Below are positions 1 through 6,223 of a stretch of 8,242 nt of DNA, in pieces (the stretch's first letter is position 1; each line of letters opens with the position of its first letter). A program made the translations under genes and the position numbers. The stretch is from the NCBI GenBank assembly GCA_050247895.1, contig JBFWTJ010000176.1, forward strand, positions 1 through 8,242. The letters are read 5' to 3'. This DNA is from CAVPEW01 sp050247895 (GTDB taxonomy: Bacteria; Actinomycetota; Acidimicrobiia; Acidimicrobiales; VFJN01). The notes below the pieces were generated by a model. That model searched no databases. It had not been told where the DNA came from and saw nothing but the letters and a program-made list of their open reading frames with translations.

Positions 1-1252
1 CCGCTCGGCCATGGTGTGGTACTGGCCGACCGACGACGAGGTCCGCGAGTCGCTGCCCGGCTACCGGCCGACCACCGTGGGCCACCCCCGCAAGATCCGC
101 GTGGCCGCGGAGTTGATCCTGCGGGCCCACCAGCCGGTCCTCTACGTCGGCGGCGGCATCCTCAAGGCCCGGGCGGCCGAGGCCCTCCGGGAGCTGGCCG
201 AGCTGTGCGACATCCACGTCGTGACCACGCTCATGGCCCGCGGCGCCTTCCCCGACGACCACCCGCTGTGCCTGGGCATGCCGGGCATGCACGGCAACTA
301 CACGGCGATCACCGCCATGCAGCGCGCCGACCTGCTCGTCGCCCTCGGTGCCCGCTTCGACGACCGGGTCACCGGGCGGCTCGACGGGTTCGCCCCCGAC
401 GCCGGGATCATCCACGTGGACATCGACCCGGCCGAGCTGGGCAAGGTCCGCCGGCCCGACGTGCCCATCGTGGGCGACTGCCGCCTGGTCATCGAGGAGC
501 TGGTCCGCGCCGTGCGCCACCTGGTCGACGCCGGGGCCGAGTTCCCCGACCGGACGGCCTGGAAGCAGACCATCTCCGGCTGGCAGGAGCGGTTCCCCCT
601 GACCTACGCGCAGTCCGAGCCGGGCGAGGCGCTCAAGCCCCAGTACGTGCTCGAGCGCCTCCAGGCCGCCGCACCCGAGGACACGATCGTGTGCTCGGGC
701 GTGGGCCAGCACCAGATGTGGACCTCGCAGTACTGGAAGTTCCGCCACCCCTACACCTGGATCAACTCCGGTGGCCTGGGCACGATGGGCTTCTCGGTCC
801 CCGCCGCCATCGGGGCCAAGGCCGGCCGGCCCGACCGGATGGTCTGGGCGGTCGACGGTGACGGCTGCTTCCAGATGACCGCCCAGGAGATGGTCACCGC
901 GGCGACCGAGCGGATCCCCATCAAGGTCGCCATCCTCAACAACGCCTACCTGGGCATGGTCCGCCAGTGGCAGGAGATGTTCTACGAGGAGCGCTACTCC
1001 GAGGTGTACCTGTCGCCCGACCTGCCCGACTACAAGCTCTGGGCCGAGGCGATGGGCTGCGTGGGGATCCGGGTCGAGTCGCCCGAGGAGGTCGACGCCG
1101 CGATCCAGAAGGCCAACGAGATCGACGACCGGCCCGTGGTGGTCGAGTTCCGGACCGACGCTCGGGAGAAGGTCTTCCCGATGGTCCCGGCCGGCCTGTC
1201 CAACGACAACGTGCTCGTCGACCCGTCGCAGGGGAAGGACGTCGTTCAGTGA
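1..1252 (+). CDS. ilvB: Acetolactate synthase large subunit, C-terminal part (5' end outside window)
   Basis: This is the catalytic subunit of acetolactate (acetohydroxyacid) synthase, the ThDP- and FAD-dependent first common enzyme of valine, leucine and isoleucine synthesis. The reading frame is already open at base 2, and the ATG at 11 is an internal methionine: the protein enters in the linker before the central domain, so roughly the first 150-200 residues of a ~600-residue family are missing. Counting from the ATG at 11, the central domain covers about residues 30-170, with the GARFDDRVTG motif at 113-122. The ThDP-binding C-terminal domain follows, with GVGQHQMW at 230-237, GDG at 283-285 and NN at 310-311. 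The LGMVRQW segment ends in Trp320, equivalent to the herbicide-site tryptophan of plant enzymes. The stop overlaps the ilvN start. Identification is secure. Confidence 0.96.
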   Translation, partial: RSAMVWYWPTDDEVRESLPGYRPTTVGHPRKIRVAAELILRAHQPVLYVGGGILKARAAEALRELAELCDIHVVTTLMARGAFPDDHPLCLGMPGMHGNYTAITAMQRADLLVALGARFDDRVTGRLDGFAPDAGIIHVDIDPAELGKVRRPDVPIVGDCRLVIEELVRAVRHLVDAGAEFPDRTAWKQTISGWQERFPLTYAQSEPGEALKPQYVLERLQAAAPEDTIVCSGVGQHQMWTSQYWKFRHPYTWINSGGLGTMGFSVPAAIGAKAGRPDRMVWAVDGDGCFQMTAQEMVTAATERIPIKVAILNNAYLGMVRQWQEMFYEERYSEVYLSPDLPDYKLWAEAMGCVGIRVESPEEVDAAIQKANEIDDRPVVVEFRTDAREKVFPMVPAGLSNDNVLVDPSQGKDVVQ

Positions 1253-1803
1253 GCAACCTCAGCGCGCTCCCCGGGGCCGACGACGCCCACCACGTCCTGG
1301 TCGTCCTGGTCGAGAACAAGGCCGGCGTGCTGGCCCGCGTCTCGGGCCTGTTCGCCCGACGGGGCTACAACATCCACTCGCTGGCCGTCGCCCCGACCGA
1401 CGACGAGCGGTTCAGCCGGATCACCGTGGTGGTCGACGTCGAGTCGGCCCCCCTCGAGCAGATCACCAAGCAGCTCTTCAAGCTCGTCAACGTGGTCAAG
1501 ATCACCGAGCTCGATCCGCGTGACGCCGTCGAGCAGGAGCTGATGCTGGTCACCGTGCAGGCCGACGCCGCCACCCGGTCCCAGGTCATCGAGCTGGCCT
1601 CGCTCTACGAGGGGCGCATCATCGACGTCGGCCAGTCGAAGCTGACGATCTCGATCGACGGCGAGCCGTCGAGGTTGGACGACGTCGAGGATCTCCTGCG
1701 ACCGTATGGGATCACGGAGCTGCAGCGCACCGGCCGGGTGGCGCTGCCCAAGTTGGACAAGGGCGGGCCGCGGCTGCGGGCGCTCCAGGGAAAGGTGAGC
1801 TGA
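1249..1803 (+). CDS. ilvN: Acetolactate synthase small (regulatory) subunit
   Basis: This is the regulatory partner of IlvB. It raises activity of the large subunit and, in this family, carries valine feedback inhibition. The 184-residue length fits the usual 160-190. An N-terminal ACT domain spans about residues 14-88, with the typical VENKAGVLARVSGLFARRGY stretch at 21-40 that forms the effector-binding turn. The C-terminal small-subunit domain spans about 95-168. I chose the GTG at 1249 because GGGGAAGGA (1231-1239) sits 9 bases upstream and the ACT domain begins soon after it. The frame is open further upstream, but only as an out-of-frame shadow of ilvB. The GTGA overlap with the ilvB stop indicates translational coupling, as expected for subunits made in fixed ratio. 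The family symbol ilvH is equally used. Confidence 0.95.
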   Translation: MSNLSALPGADDAHHVLVVLVENKAGVLARVSGLFARRGYNIHSLAVAPTDDERFSRITVVVDVESAPLEQITKQLFKLVNVVKITELDPRDAVEQELMLVTVQADAATRSQVIELASLYEGRIIDVGQSKLTISIDGEPSRLDDVEDLLRPYGITELQRTGRVALPKLDKGGPRLRALQGKVS

Positions 1804-1808
1804 ACCCG

Positions 1809-2834
1809 ATGGCGAACGTGTACTACGAGAAGGACGCCGACCGCTCGCTGATCGCGGGGCGCAAGGTCGCCGTCATCGGCTACGGCTCGCAGGGCCACGC
1901 CCACGCGCTCAACCTCAAGGAGTCGGGCATCGACGTGCGGGTGGGCCTGCGGGCCGGGTCGTCGTCGGTGGCCAAGGCCGAGGCGGCCGGGCTGAAGGTG
2001 GCGTCGATCGCCGACGCCACGGCCGAGGCCGACCTGGTCATGCTCCTGGGTCCCGACACCGAGCACAAGGCGATCTTCAACGAGCACATCGCGCCCAACC
2101 TCGACGACGGCGACGCCCTGTTCGTGGGCCACGGGTTCTCCGTGCGCTTCGGCCAGGTCGTGGCCCCCGCCGCGGTCGACGTGGCCATGGTGGCCCCGAA
2201 GGGCCCGGGCCACCTGGTGCGTCGCACCTACACCGAGGGCGGCGGCGTGCCCTGCCTGATCGCGGTGTCCCAGGACGCCACCGGCAAGGCCCGCGACCTG
2301 GCCCTGTCCTACGCCGACGCCATCGGCGGTGCCCGGGCCGGCGTGCTCGAGACGACGTTCGAGGAGGAGACCGAGACCGACCTGTTCGGCGAGCAGGTCG
2401 TGCTGTGCGGCGGGCTCACCGCCCTGGTCCAGGCCGGGTTCGAGACCCTCGTCGACGCCGGCTACCAGCCAGAGTCGGCCTACTTCGAGTGCCTCCACGA
2501 GCTGAAGCTCATCGTCGACCTCATGTACGAGCAGGGGATCGCCGGGATGCGGTACTCGATCTCCGACACGGCCGAGTACGGCGACCTGACGCGGGGCCCG
2601 CGCATCGTGAACGACGCGGTGAAGGCCGAGATGCGCAAGGTCCTCGACGAGATCCGGACCGGCAAGTTCGCCGAGGAGTGGATCGCCGAGTCCGAGTCGG
2701 GCCGGGCCAACTACAAGGCCCTCCAGGAGCAGGGCAAGGCCCACCAGATCGAGGTCGTGGGCGAGCAGCTCCGGGCCATGATGCCCTGGATCTCCCAGGG
2801 CAAGCAGCGGGTCCAGGACATCAGCGGCGGCTGA
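1809..2834 (+). CDS. ilvC: Ketol-acid reductoisomerase (short, class I type)
   Basis: This enzyme converts acetolactate or acetohydroxybutyrate into the dihydroxy-acid precursors of valine/leucine and isoleucine by Mg2+-dependent alkyl migration and NADPH reduction. It acts directly after IlvBN. The 341-residue length is that of the short class I enzymes. The N-terminal Rossmann domain has GYGSQGHAHALN at residues 24-35, and the RAGSSS loop (48-53) is in the position that contacts the cofactor phosphate. The catalytic histidine is His108 in GHGF. The metal ligands of the all-helical domain are visible as Asp191 and Glu195 (ETDLFGEQ) and Glu227 and Glu231 (YFECLHE). Ser252 in MRYSISDTAEYGD is the substrate-binding serine. 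The ribosome site AAAGGTGAG (1791-1799) lies inside the end of ilvN, five bases separate the genes, and a hairpin follows the stop. Confidence 0.97.
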   Translation: MANVYYEKDADRSLIAGRKVAVIGYGSQGHAHALNLKESGIDVRVGLRAGSSSVAKAEAAGLKVASIADATAEADLVMLLGPDTEHKAIFNEHIAPNLDDGDALFVGHGFSVRFGQVVAPAAVDVAMVAPKGPGHLVRRTYTEGGGVPCLIAVSQDATGKARDLALSYADAIGGARAGVLETTFEEETETDLFGEQVVLCGGLTALVQAGFETLVDAGYQPESAYFECLHELKLIVDLMYEQGIAGMRYSISDTAEYGDLTRGPRIVNDAVKAEMRKVLDEIRTGKFAEEWIAESESGRANYKALQEQGKAHQIEVVGEQLRAMMPWISQGKQRVQDISGG

Positions 2835-2845
2835 ACGCCCCGGCG

Positions 2846-2880
2846 GGTGCACCGGCCGGTCGCGACCGGCCCGGTGCACC
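2846..2880 (+). terminator. GC-rich hairpin after ilvC, probable transcription terminator
   Basis: GGTGCACCGG (2846-2855) pairs perfectly with CCGGTGCACC (2871-2880). Between them CCGGT and ACCGG (2856-2860 and 2865-2869) pair around a CGCG loop, leaving only C2870 bulged, so one near-continuous stem of 15 base pairs can form. It begins 12 bases after the ilvC stop. No T run follows, which is common for terminators of high-GC actinobacteria. It could also act as a 3' stabiliser of the ilv mRNA. The stretch from here to 3012 shows no gene and only a weak 7-bp inverted repeat (2927-2933 with 2963-2969). Confidence 0.65.
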
Positions 2881-3012
2881 GACCAGGGCCTCGGACCCAT
2901 CCGGTCCGGCGCGGTCGCGCGCGCCCGGAGCCGTCACCGGCGCGCTACGGTCCGTCGCCTCGCGGCTCCCGCCCCGCCTCCGGCGCTCCGCTGGGTGGCA
3001 TTCGCCGACAAG

Positions 3013-3034
3013 GTTCACCCGTCGTTCAACGGTG
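3013..3034 (+). promoter_or_regulatory. PHO-box-like operator 1 (two 11-base GTTCA units)
   Basis: Two tandem 11-base units, GTTCACCCGTC (3013-3023) and GTTCAACGGTG (3024-3034), lie upstream of the 266-residue gene. The following 11 bases (3035-3045) resemble the unit poorly. Tandem 11-base direct repeats starting G(G/T)TCA are the known binding form of PhoP-type phosphate regulators in Streptomyces, and similar GTTCA repeats are bound by RegX3 in mycobacteria. The same element occurs at 3951, in front of the operon carrying pstCA, with 17 of 21 bases identical. The regulator assignment is an inference from repeat form and the pst context. Confidence 0.72.
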
Positions 3035-3050
3035 TGAAAGGCGGCCTGCT

Positions 3051-3056
3051 TAGCCT
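3051..3056 (+). promoter_or_regulatory. Probable -10 box of the 266-residue gene
   Basis: TAGCCT fits the actinobacterial TANNNT -10 pattern. It starts 27 bases after the start of the second GTTCA unit, exactly as in the second promoter (3962 to 3989). No TTGACA-like -35 is present, as expected of an activator-dependent promoter. Only 8 bases separate it from the ATG at 3065, so transcription should begin at or within a base or two of the start codon. Confidence 0.6.
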
Positions 3057-3064
3057 CGCTCGGC

Positions 3065-3865
3065 ATGTCTGGGCTCGACATCGCGGTTCCCGCGCCTCGG
3101 TCGATCATCACCGACGACGACTTCGCCGCGATCCAGCGGTGGGCTGACGAGCAGCGCGCCGAGCTGCAACGGCTCGCCGTGGAGCTGCACGGCGTCGCCG
3201 GCGGAGCCGAGCAGGGCCCGCCACCGGGGATCGAGCCCACACCGGCCCTGTTCGCGCCGGTCGACGTGATGATCGAGTCGACCATGCGCCAGATCGACGC
3301 CGAGACCGAGGCCGTGCGGGTGGCCGCGGCGCGGCTGGTCGACGACGCCGTCCGCGAGGCCACCGAACTCCTCGAGGCGGCCGGCGCCGATCCGGACACG
3401 ATCCGGCGGGTCACCGCCCGCAACGCCGAGTCGCCGGCCGGCGCCGTGCGGCGCCCACGCCCGGCGGCCGAGCTCTGGCAGGAGATCGAGGCGCGGCGCC
3501 CGCAGCCGCCGGCTCCGGACGGGCGCGTCGAACCGGAGGTCGGGGCGGACCGGGCGGCAGCGGACGCCGCGTCGGTCCACTCGGCCGATCCGGTGGCCGA
3601 AGGTGGGTCGGTGGTCGAGGCCGGTGCGGCCGCCGTCGTCCGTGGGGTCGTCGAGCCCGGGCCGGGCGGGGAGGAGCACGTCGGCGATCCGGCCGAGGTC
3701 CTCGACCTCGACGCCGGGGTGGTGGGGGAGGGAGCGGCCTTCTTCGCCGGCGCGCCGGGCAGCGACGCCAGCCGGGACGTCCACGAGATCTTCTGGGGTG
3801 AGGCGCCACCGGATCGCCCGGTCCGCGAGCGGTTGCGCCGGCTCGGGCAGCGGACGTTCCGCTGA
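3065..3865 (+). CDS. Unrecognised 266-residue protein with helical core, candidate Pho regulon member
   Basis: I do not recognise the family. Residues about 14-46 form a predicted helix (DDDFAAIQRWADEQRAELQR at 17-36). A Pro/Gly break follows, then a long alanine/acidic/basic helix at about 66-107 that looks coiled-coil-like. The middle (about 120-235) is Pro/Ala/Gly/Val-rich, acidic and probably disordered. The C-terminus, from VHEIFWGE (239-246), ends in a basic stretch RPVRERLRRLGQR (251-263) that could be an amphipathic helix. There is no signal peptide or membrane helix, so it is likely cytoplasmic. The ATG at 3065 is chosen because a -10 box lies 8 bases upstream and no Shine-Dalgarno is visible, which fits a leaderless mRNA. 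A PHO-box-like element at 3013-3034 suggests induction in phosphate starvation. Its helix-plus-disordered-tail layout resembles the 587-residue protein downstream, but I see no clear sequence homology. Confidence 0.78.
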   Translation: MSGLDIAVPAPRSIITDDDFAAIQRWADEQRAELQRLAVELHGVAGGAEQGPPPGIEPTPALFAPVDVMIESTMRQIDAETEAVRVAAARLVDDAVREATELLEAAGADPDTIRRVTARNAESPAGAVRRPRPAAELWQEIEARRPQPPAPDGRVEPEVGADRAAADAASVHSADPVAEGGSVVEAGAAAVVRGVVEPGPGGEEHVGDPAEVLDLDAGVVGEGAAFFAGAPGSDASRDVHEIFWGEAPPDRPVRERLRRLGQRTFR

Positions 3866-3950
3866 CGGACCGTCGCCGGTCGTGCCGCAGCGCGCGGTTC
3901 GGCGGGCCGGTCCGGGCGCACGGCAAGCGTTCCCGATCGATCTGCATGCC

Positions 3951-3983
3951 GTTCACGTGAAGTTCAACGGTCGTTGACCGACG
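3951..3983 (+). promoter_or_regulatory. PHO-box-like operator 2 (three 11-base units) of the coiled-coil/pstCA operon
   Basis: Three tandem 11-base units are seen: GTTCACGTGAA (3951-3961), GTTCAACGGTC (3962-3972) and the weaker GTTGACCGACG (3973-3983). The first two share GTTCAC and GTTCAACGGT, in the same register, with the element at 3013-3034. This is the form of an actinobacterial PHO box. The last unit starts 16 bases before the -10 box, so a bound PhoB-family regulator would cover the -35 region. Because the downstream transcript appears to run into pstC and pstA, phosphate-starvation control is the most economical reading. Confidence 0.78.
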
Positions 3984-3988
3984 ACTCG

Positions 3989-3994
3989 TACGTT
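3989..3994 (+). promoter_or_regulatory. Probable -10 box of the coiled-coil/pstCA operon
   Basis: TACGTT fits TANNNT and sits at the same distance from the GTTCA units as TAGCCT at 3051. A start of transcription near 4001 would give a leader of about 25 bases before the ATG at 4026, long enough to carry the ribosome site at 4010-4019. No good TTGACA box is present at the usual spacing. Confidence 0.58.
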
Positions 3995-4009
3995 CGACCA
4001 CAGCAGGGC

Positions 4010-4019
4010 GGAGGTGAGG
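4010..4019 (+). promoter_or_regulatory. Strong ribosome binding site that decides the start at 4026
   Basis: GGAGGTGAGG is a near-perfect Shine-Dalgarno sequence ending 6 bases before the ATG at 4026. The in-frame GTG at 4014 lies inside this site and the TTG at 4020 directly abuts it, so neither is a likely start. In contrast to the neighbouring 266-residue gene, this gene is clearly led by a ribosome site. Confidence 0.75.
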
Positions 4020-4025
4020 TTGAAG

Positions 4026-4460
4026 ATGGCAGGCCTCGACGAGGTGCAGTGGAAGATGGCCTACGACCGGGCGAGCATCGACCGGTTCACGGCGGAGGTC
4101 GAGTCCGAGCGGACCCGCCTCCTGGGTGAGATCGAGACGGCCAGGGCACGGGCCGAGCAGGCCAAGGTCCAGGCCGCGGCCCGCCGGACCGCCGAGCAGG
4201 CCGAGCTTGGCGCGCTCGTGCTGGCCGCACAGGACGAGCTGTCGTCGATCGAGCGCGAGCACCAGGAGGTCGTGGCGGCCATCAGGGCCACGGCCGAGGC
4301 CGAGGCGGCCCGGGTGCTCGCCGCGGCCCGGGAGGAGGCTGCGGCCGTGCGGGCCACGGCGGGTTCCCTGGGAAAGCTCGTGAACGTCCCGCCCACCCCG
4401 GCTCACCTCGACGCGGACACCGGACGTGATGCCGTCCAGGCCCGGATCGATGCCGGGTGA
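4026..4460 (+). CDS. Small coiled-coil protein with DivIVA-like N-terminal pattern
   Basis: This 144-residue protein is almost entirely Ala/Glu/Arg-rich helix. Residues about 12-40 (YDRASIDRFTAEVESERTRL at 13-32) loosely follow the pattern Y-D-x3-V/I-D-x-F seen at the N-terminus of DivIVA/Wag31-type proteins. Residues about 30-112 form a continuous coiled-coil-like stretch, and about 113-144 look like a flexible tail with VPPTP at 121-125. No signal peptide or membrane helix is visible. DivIVA-like membership is a guess from the pattern; other helical bundle or ATP synthase b-like stalk shapes cannot be excluded. It is the first gene of an operon under a PHO-box-like promoter, and its end overlaps the next gene. 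I infer that it oligomerises and works with that neighbour. Confidence 0.82.
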   Translation: MAGLDEVQWKMAYDRASIDRFTAEVESERTRLLGEIETARARAEQAKVQAAARRTAEQAELGALVLAAQDELSSIEREHQEVVAAIRATAEAEAARVLAAAREEAAAVRATAGSLGKLVNVPPTPAHLDADTGRDAVQARIDAG

Positions 4461-6213
4461 CGTGGCCGTCCTCGACGTGACGGCCGAAGAGCCCACGCCG
4501 CCCGCTCCGGCCCTGCCGGTGCTGGCACCGATCACGGTCGCGCCCGACGACGAGGTGGAGGAGATCGTCCGTTCGGCGCGCGCCGGGCTGGCCATGCTGT
4601 CGCTCCAGCTCCGCATCGCGGTGAACGACGCCGAGTTGGCCGAGTGCGAGGAGCCGCCGGCGTCGATCGAGCAGGCCCGCCAGCTCCTCCAGGCCAGCCT
4701 CGACCGGCACCTGCGCATCCGTCGACGTGAGCTGGCCGAGGAGCTCGAGACGGCTCGCACCGAGGCGGCCGACGCGGTGACCGCGGCCCGGGCCGAGGCC
4801 GCGGCGCTCGTGGCCGCCGCTTCCGAGGAGACCCGCGAGCTGCTCCTGGCCGGCTTGCGGCGGCCCGGCGAGGGCCCGAACCTGCGCGTCCTGACCGACG
4901 ACTCCCTCGGCGACGATCCGTCGCCGGTGCCCTGGCACCAGCCGGACGCCGGCGCGACGGGTCTCCTCACCCAGGGCACACCCGGCCCGGGGAGCGACGA
5001 GCAGGGGTCCACCGGCGACGTCGCGTCCGAGGCCGATCCCGCCGCCGACGTCGCTGATGGCCCGGGCCTCCCCGGAGCCGGGCTCGGCGCGGTCGCCGTC
5101 GCCGCGGCGGATCTGGCGGCATCGGCCACGGTCCCGCCGGTCGCTCCCGCGGCCGTGTCGCCGGCGTCACCGCTGCCCGGCTTCCCCCTGCCCGCGCCAC
5201 CGGTTCCCGTGCCCCCGGTGCCGGTCCTGCCGGTGTCGGCCGACGTCCCGGCGGGATCCCTGTCGCCCGCGTCGGCGACCGGTCCGTGGGCACCTCCGCC
5301 GCCGCCCGTGCCGGCGTCGGTCGAGATCCCGCCCGTGGTCTCGGCGCCCGCCGAGGCGGCACCCGCGATCCCTGCACACTCGGGGCCGGCCCCGGCGGTC
5401 CCGACCGAGACGCCCGCGCCGGGCGAGCCCACCGCGACCGTCCCGCCCGCGGCTTCGGCGGCGGTCGAGCCCGCCCCGACCGTGCCGGCGTCGGCCGAGT
5501 CCGTTCCGGCCAGCCCCCCGGAGGTACCGACGCGGCCCGAGGCCGGCGTCGTCGGGCCGGCCGACGATCTGTCGGGCCTGACCGAGCCGGAGCGGGGGGA
5601 CGACCCCTGGTCGGTCGAGGAGTCCCCCGAGTCGTCAGCGGTCGACGCCGACCACCTCACCGGCGCCTTCACCGTGCTCGACCTGGTCCCGTCGGACGAG
5701 GCGGGGGCCGAGCCGATCGCCCTCAACGGCCATGACCACCACTTCGCCGTGGGCGACCTGGTGGTCGACGACCCCGCCGCGCTCGACGCGCCTGTGGGCG
5801 AGCCCGCCACGGCGCTCGACGCTCCCGGCGTCGACGTCGCCGAGGCAGTGGCGGGGGAGGGTCGGGCTGACGCAGGACCCGACGCGGCCGCGCCCGACGG
5901 CGAGGTCCCGGTCGACGTGCTGCCGGCCGTCGCCGCGCCGGCGCCCGGTCCGGCCGTGCCCACGTGGCCGGCTGCTCCGGGCCAGGTCTCGATGCCGGTG
6001 GAGATCCTCCCGTGGCTCGCCGCGATCCAGGCCCAGGTGGCCCAGGTCCAGGCGGCCCAGGGCTTCGCGCCCGCCGCGCCCCAGGCTGCGGCTGCCCCTG
6101 CGACGGGTCGGGCGGCCCGCCGGGGCATCGCCAAGTTCCTGTACCTCGACGTCGTCCTCCCGATGCTCGCGGTCGTCGTCGTGCTCGTGATCCTCGTCGC
6201 ATGGGTGGGGTGA
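4450..6213 (+). CDS. Tail-anchored coiled-coil protein with long Pro/Ala-rich linker
   Basis: I do not recognise the family. Numbering from the ATG at 4450 gives 587 residues. A helical, coiled-coil-like region spans about 34-137, and its end (TEAADAVTAARAEAAALVAA, 104-123) is similar in style to the preceding protein. A disordered linker spans about 155-375 and is extremely Pro/Ala/Val-rich, including five prolines at 282-286. An acidic section follows at about 376-490, and a short helix with AQVAQVQAAQ lies at 528-537. The basic GRAARRG (553-559) precedes one C-terminal membrane helix at about 565-586 (VVLPMLAVVVVLVILVAWVG). With no signal peptide, most of the protein should be cytoplasmic. 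The ATG at 4450 overlaps the upstream stop by 11 bases; in-frame GTG 4426, ATG 4429 or GTG 4462 are possible starts, and none has a strong ribosome site. Ten bases separate it from pstC. Confidence 0.82.
   Translation: MPGDVAVLDVTAEEPTPPAPALPVLAPITVAPDDEVEEIVRSARAGLAMLSLQLRIAVNDAELAECEEPPASIEQARQLLQASLDRHLRIRRRELAEELETARTEAADAVTAARAEAAALVAAASEETRELLLAGLRRPGEGPNLRVLTDDSLGDDPSPVPWHQPDAGATGLLTQGTPGPGSDEQGSTGDVASEADPAADVADGPGLPGAGLGAVAVAAADLAASATVPPVAPAAVSPASPLPGFPLPAPPVPVPPVPVLPVSADVPAGSLSPASATGPWAPPPPPVPASVEIPPVVSAPAEAAPAIPAHSGPAPAVPTETPAPGEPTATVPPAASAAVEPAPTVPASAESVPASPPEVPTRPEAGVVGPADDLSGLTEPERGDDPWSVEESPESSAVDADHLTGAFTVLDLVPSDEAGAEPIALNGHDHHFAVGDLVVDDPAALDAPVGEPATALDAPGVDVAEAVAGEGRADAGPDAAAPDGEVPVDVLPAVAAPAPGPAVPTWPAAPGQVSMPVEILPWLAAIQAQVAQVQAAQGFAPAAPQAAAAPATGRAARRGIAKFLYLDVVLPMLAVVVVLVILVAWVG
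5131..5535 (+). other. Low-complexity Pro/Ala/Val-coding tract in the tail-anchored protein
   Basis: Residues about 228-362 of the 587-residue protein are built of short varied PxP, VPP, PAP and ASA units rather than a fixed-length repeat. Such tracts are usually disordered spacers that extend like a stalk. The DNA is correspondingly C/G-biased and creates long open frames on the opposite strand that should not be read as genes. Confidence 0.75.
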
Positions 6214-6214
6214 G
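6203..6214 (+). promoter_or_regulatory. Ribosome binding site of pstC overlapping the upstream stop codon
   Basis: GGGTGGGGTGAG contains GGGGTGAG (6207-6214), 9 bases before the pstC ATG at 6224. It includes the last codons and the TGA of the tail-anchored protein gene, so ribosomes ending there are positioned to start pstC. This supports co-expression of the two genes. Confidence 0.65.
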
Positions 6215-6223
6215 CTCGCCCGG

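Noticed and set aside
1605..2900. A 431-residue minus-strand open frame across ilvN and ilvC
   Set aside because: It lies opposite two unmistakable conserved genes and has a His/Gly/Val/Leu-rich shadow composition.
2927..2969. Inverted repeat GGAGCCG / CGGCTCC as a second terminator or riboswitch
   Set aside because: It has only seven base pairs around a 29-base loop in very GC-rich DNA, a level expected by chance.
3868..3881. Hairpin GACCG-TCGC-CGGTC just after the stop of the 266-residue gene as terminator
   Set aside because: The five-base-pair stem does not extend and has no T tract. It is too weak to call.
2821..3921. A 366-residue minus-strand open frame covering the ilvC-downstream intergenic space and the 266-residue gene
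   Set aside because: Its product is Arg/Ser/Pro/Ala low complexity and it runs through the terminator hairpin and the PHO-box-like promoter. The + strand frame has better-ordered helices and a matched promoter.
3952..3977. Perfect palindrome TTCACGTGAA (3952-3961) and inverted repeat TCAACG-GT-CGTTGA (3964-3977), as sites for a dimeric repressor
   Set aside because: Neither dyad is kept in the sister element at 3013, whereas the 11-base direct repeats are. The direct-repeat PHO-box model explains both sites, so the dyads are probably incidental.
3411..6134. A 907-residue open frame on the minus strand, covering most of the three unknown genes
   Set aside because: It is a by-product of high GC with G/C third positions on the + strand. 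Its product is low-complexity Ala/Gly/Ser/Thr/Arg with no domain, it spans two + strand promoter regions, and the + strand genes have ribosome sites, promoters and operon overlaps.
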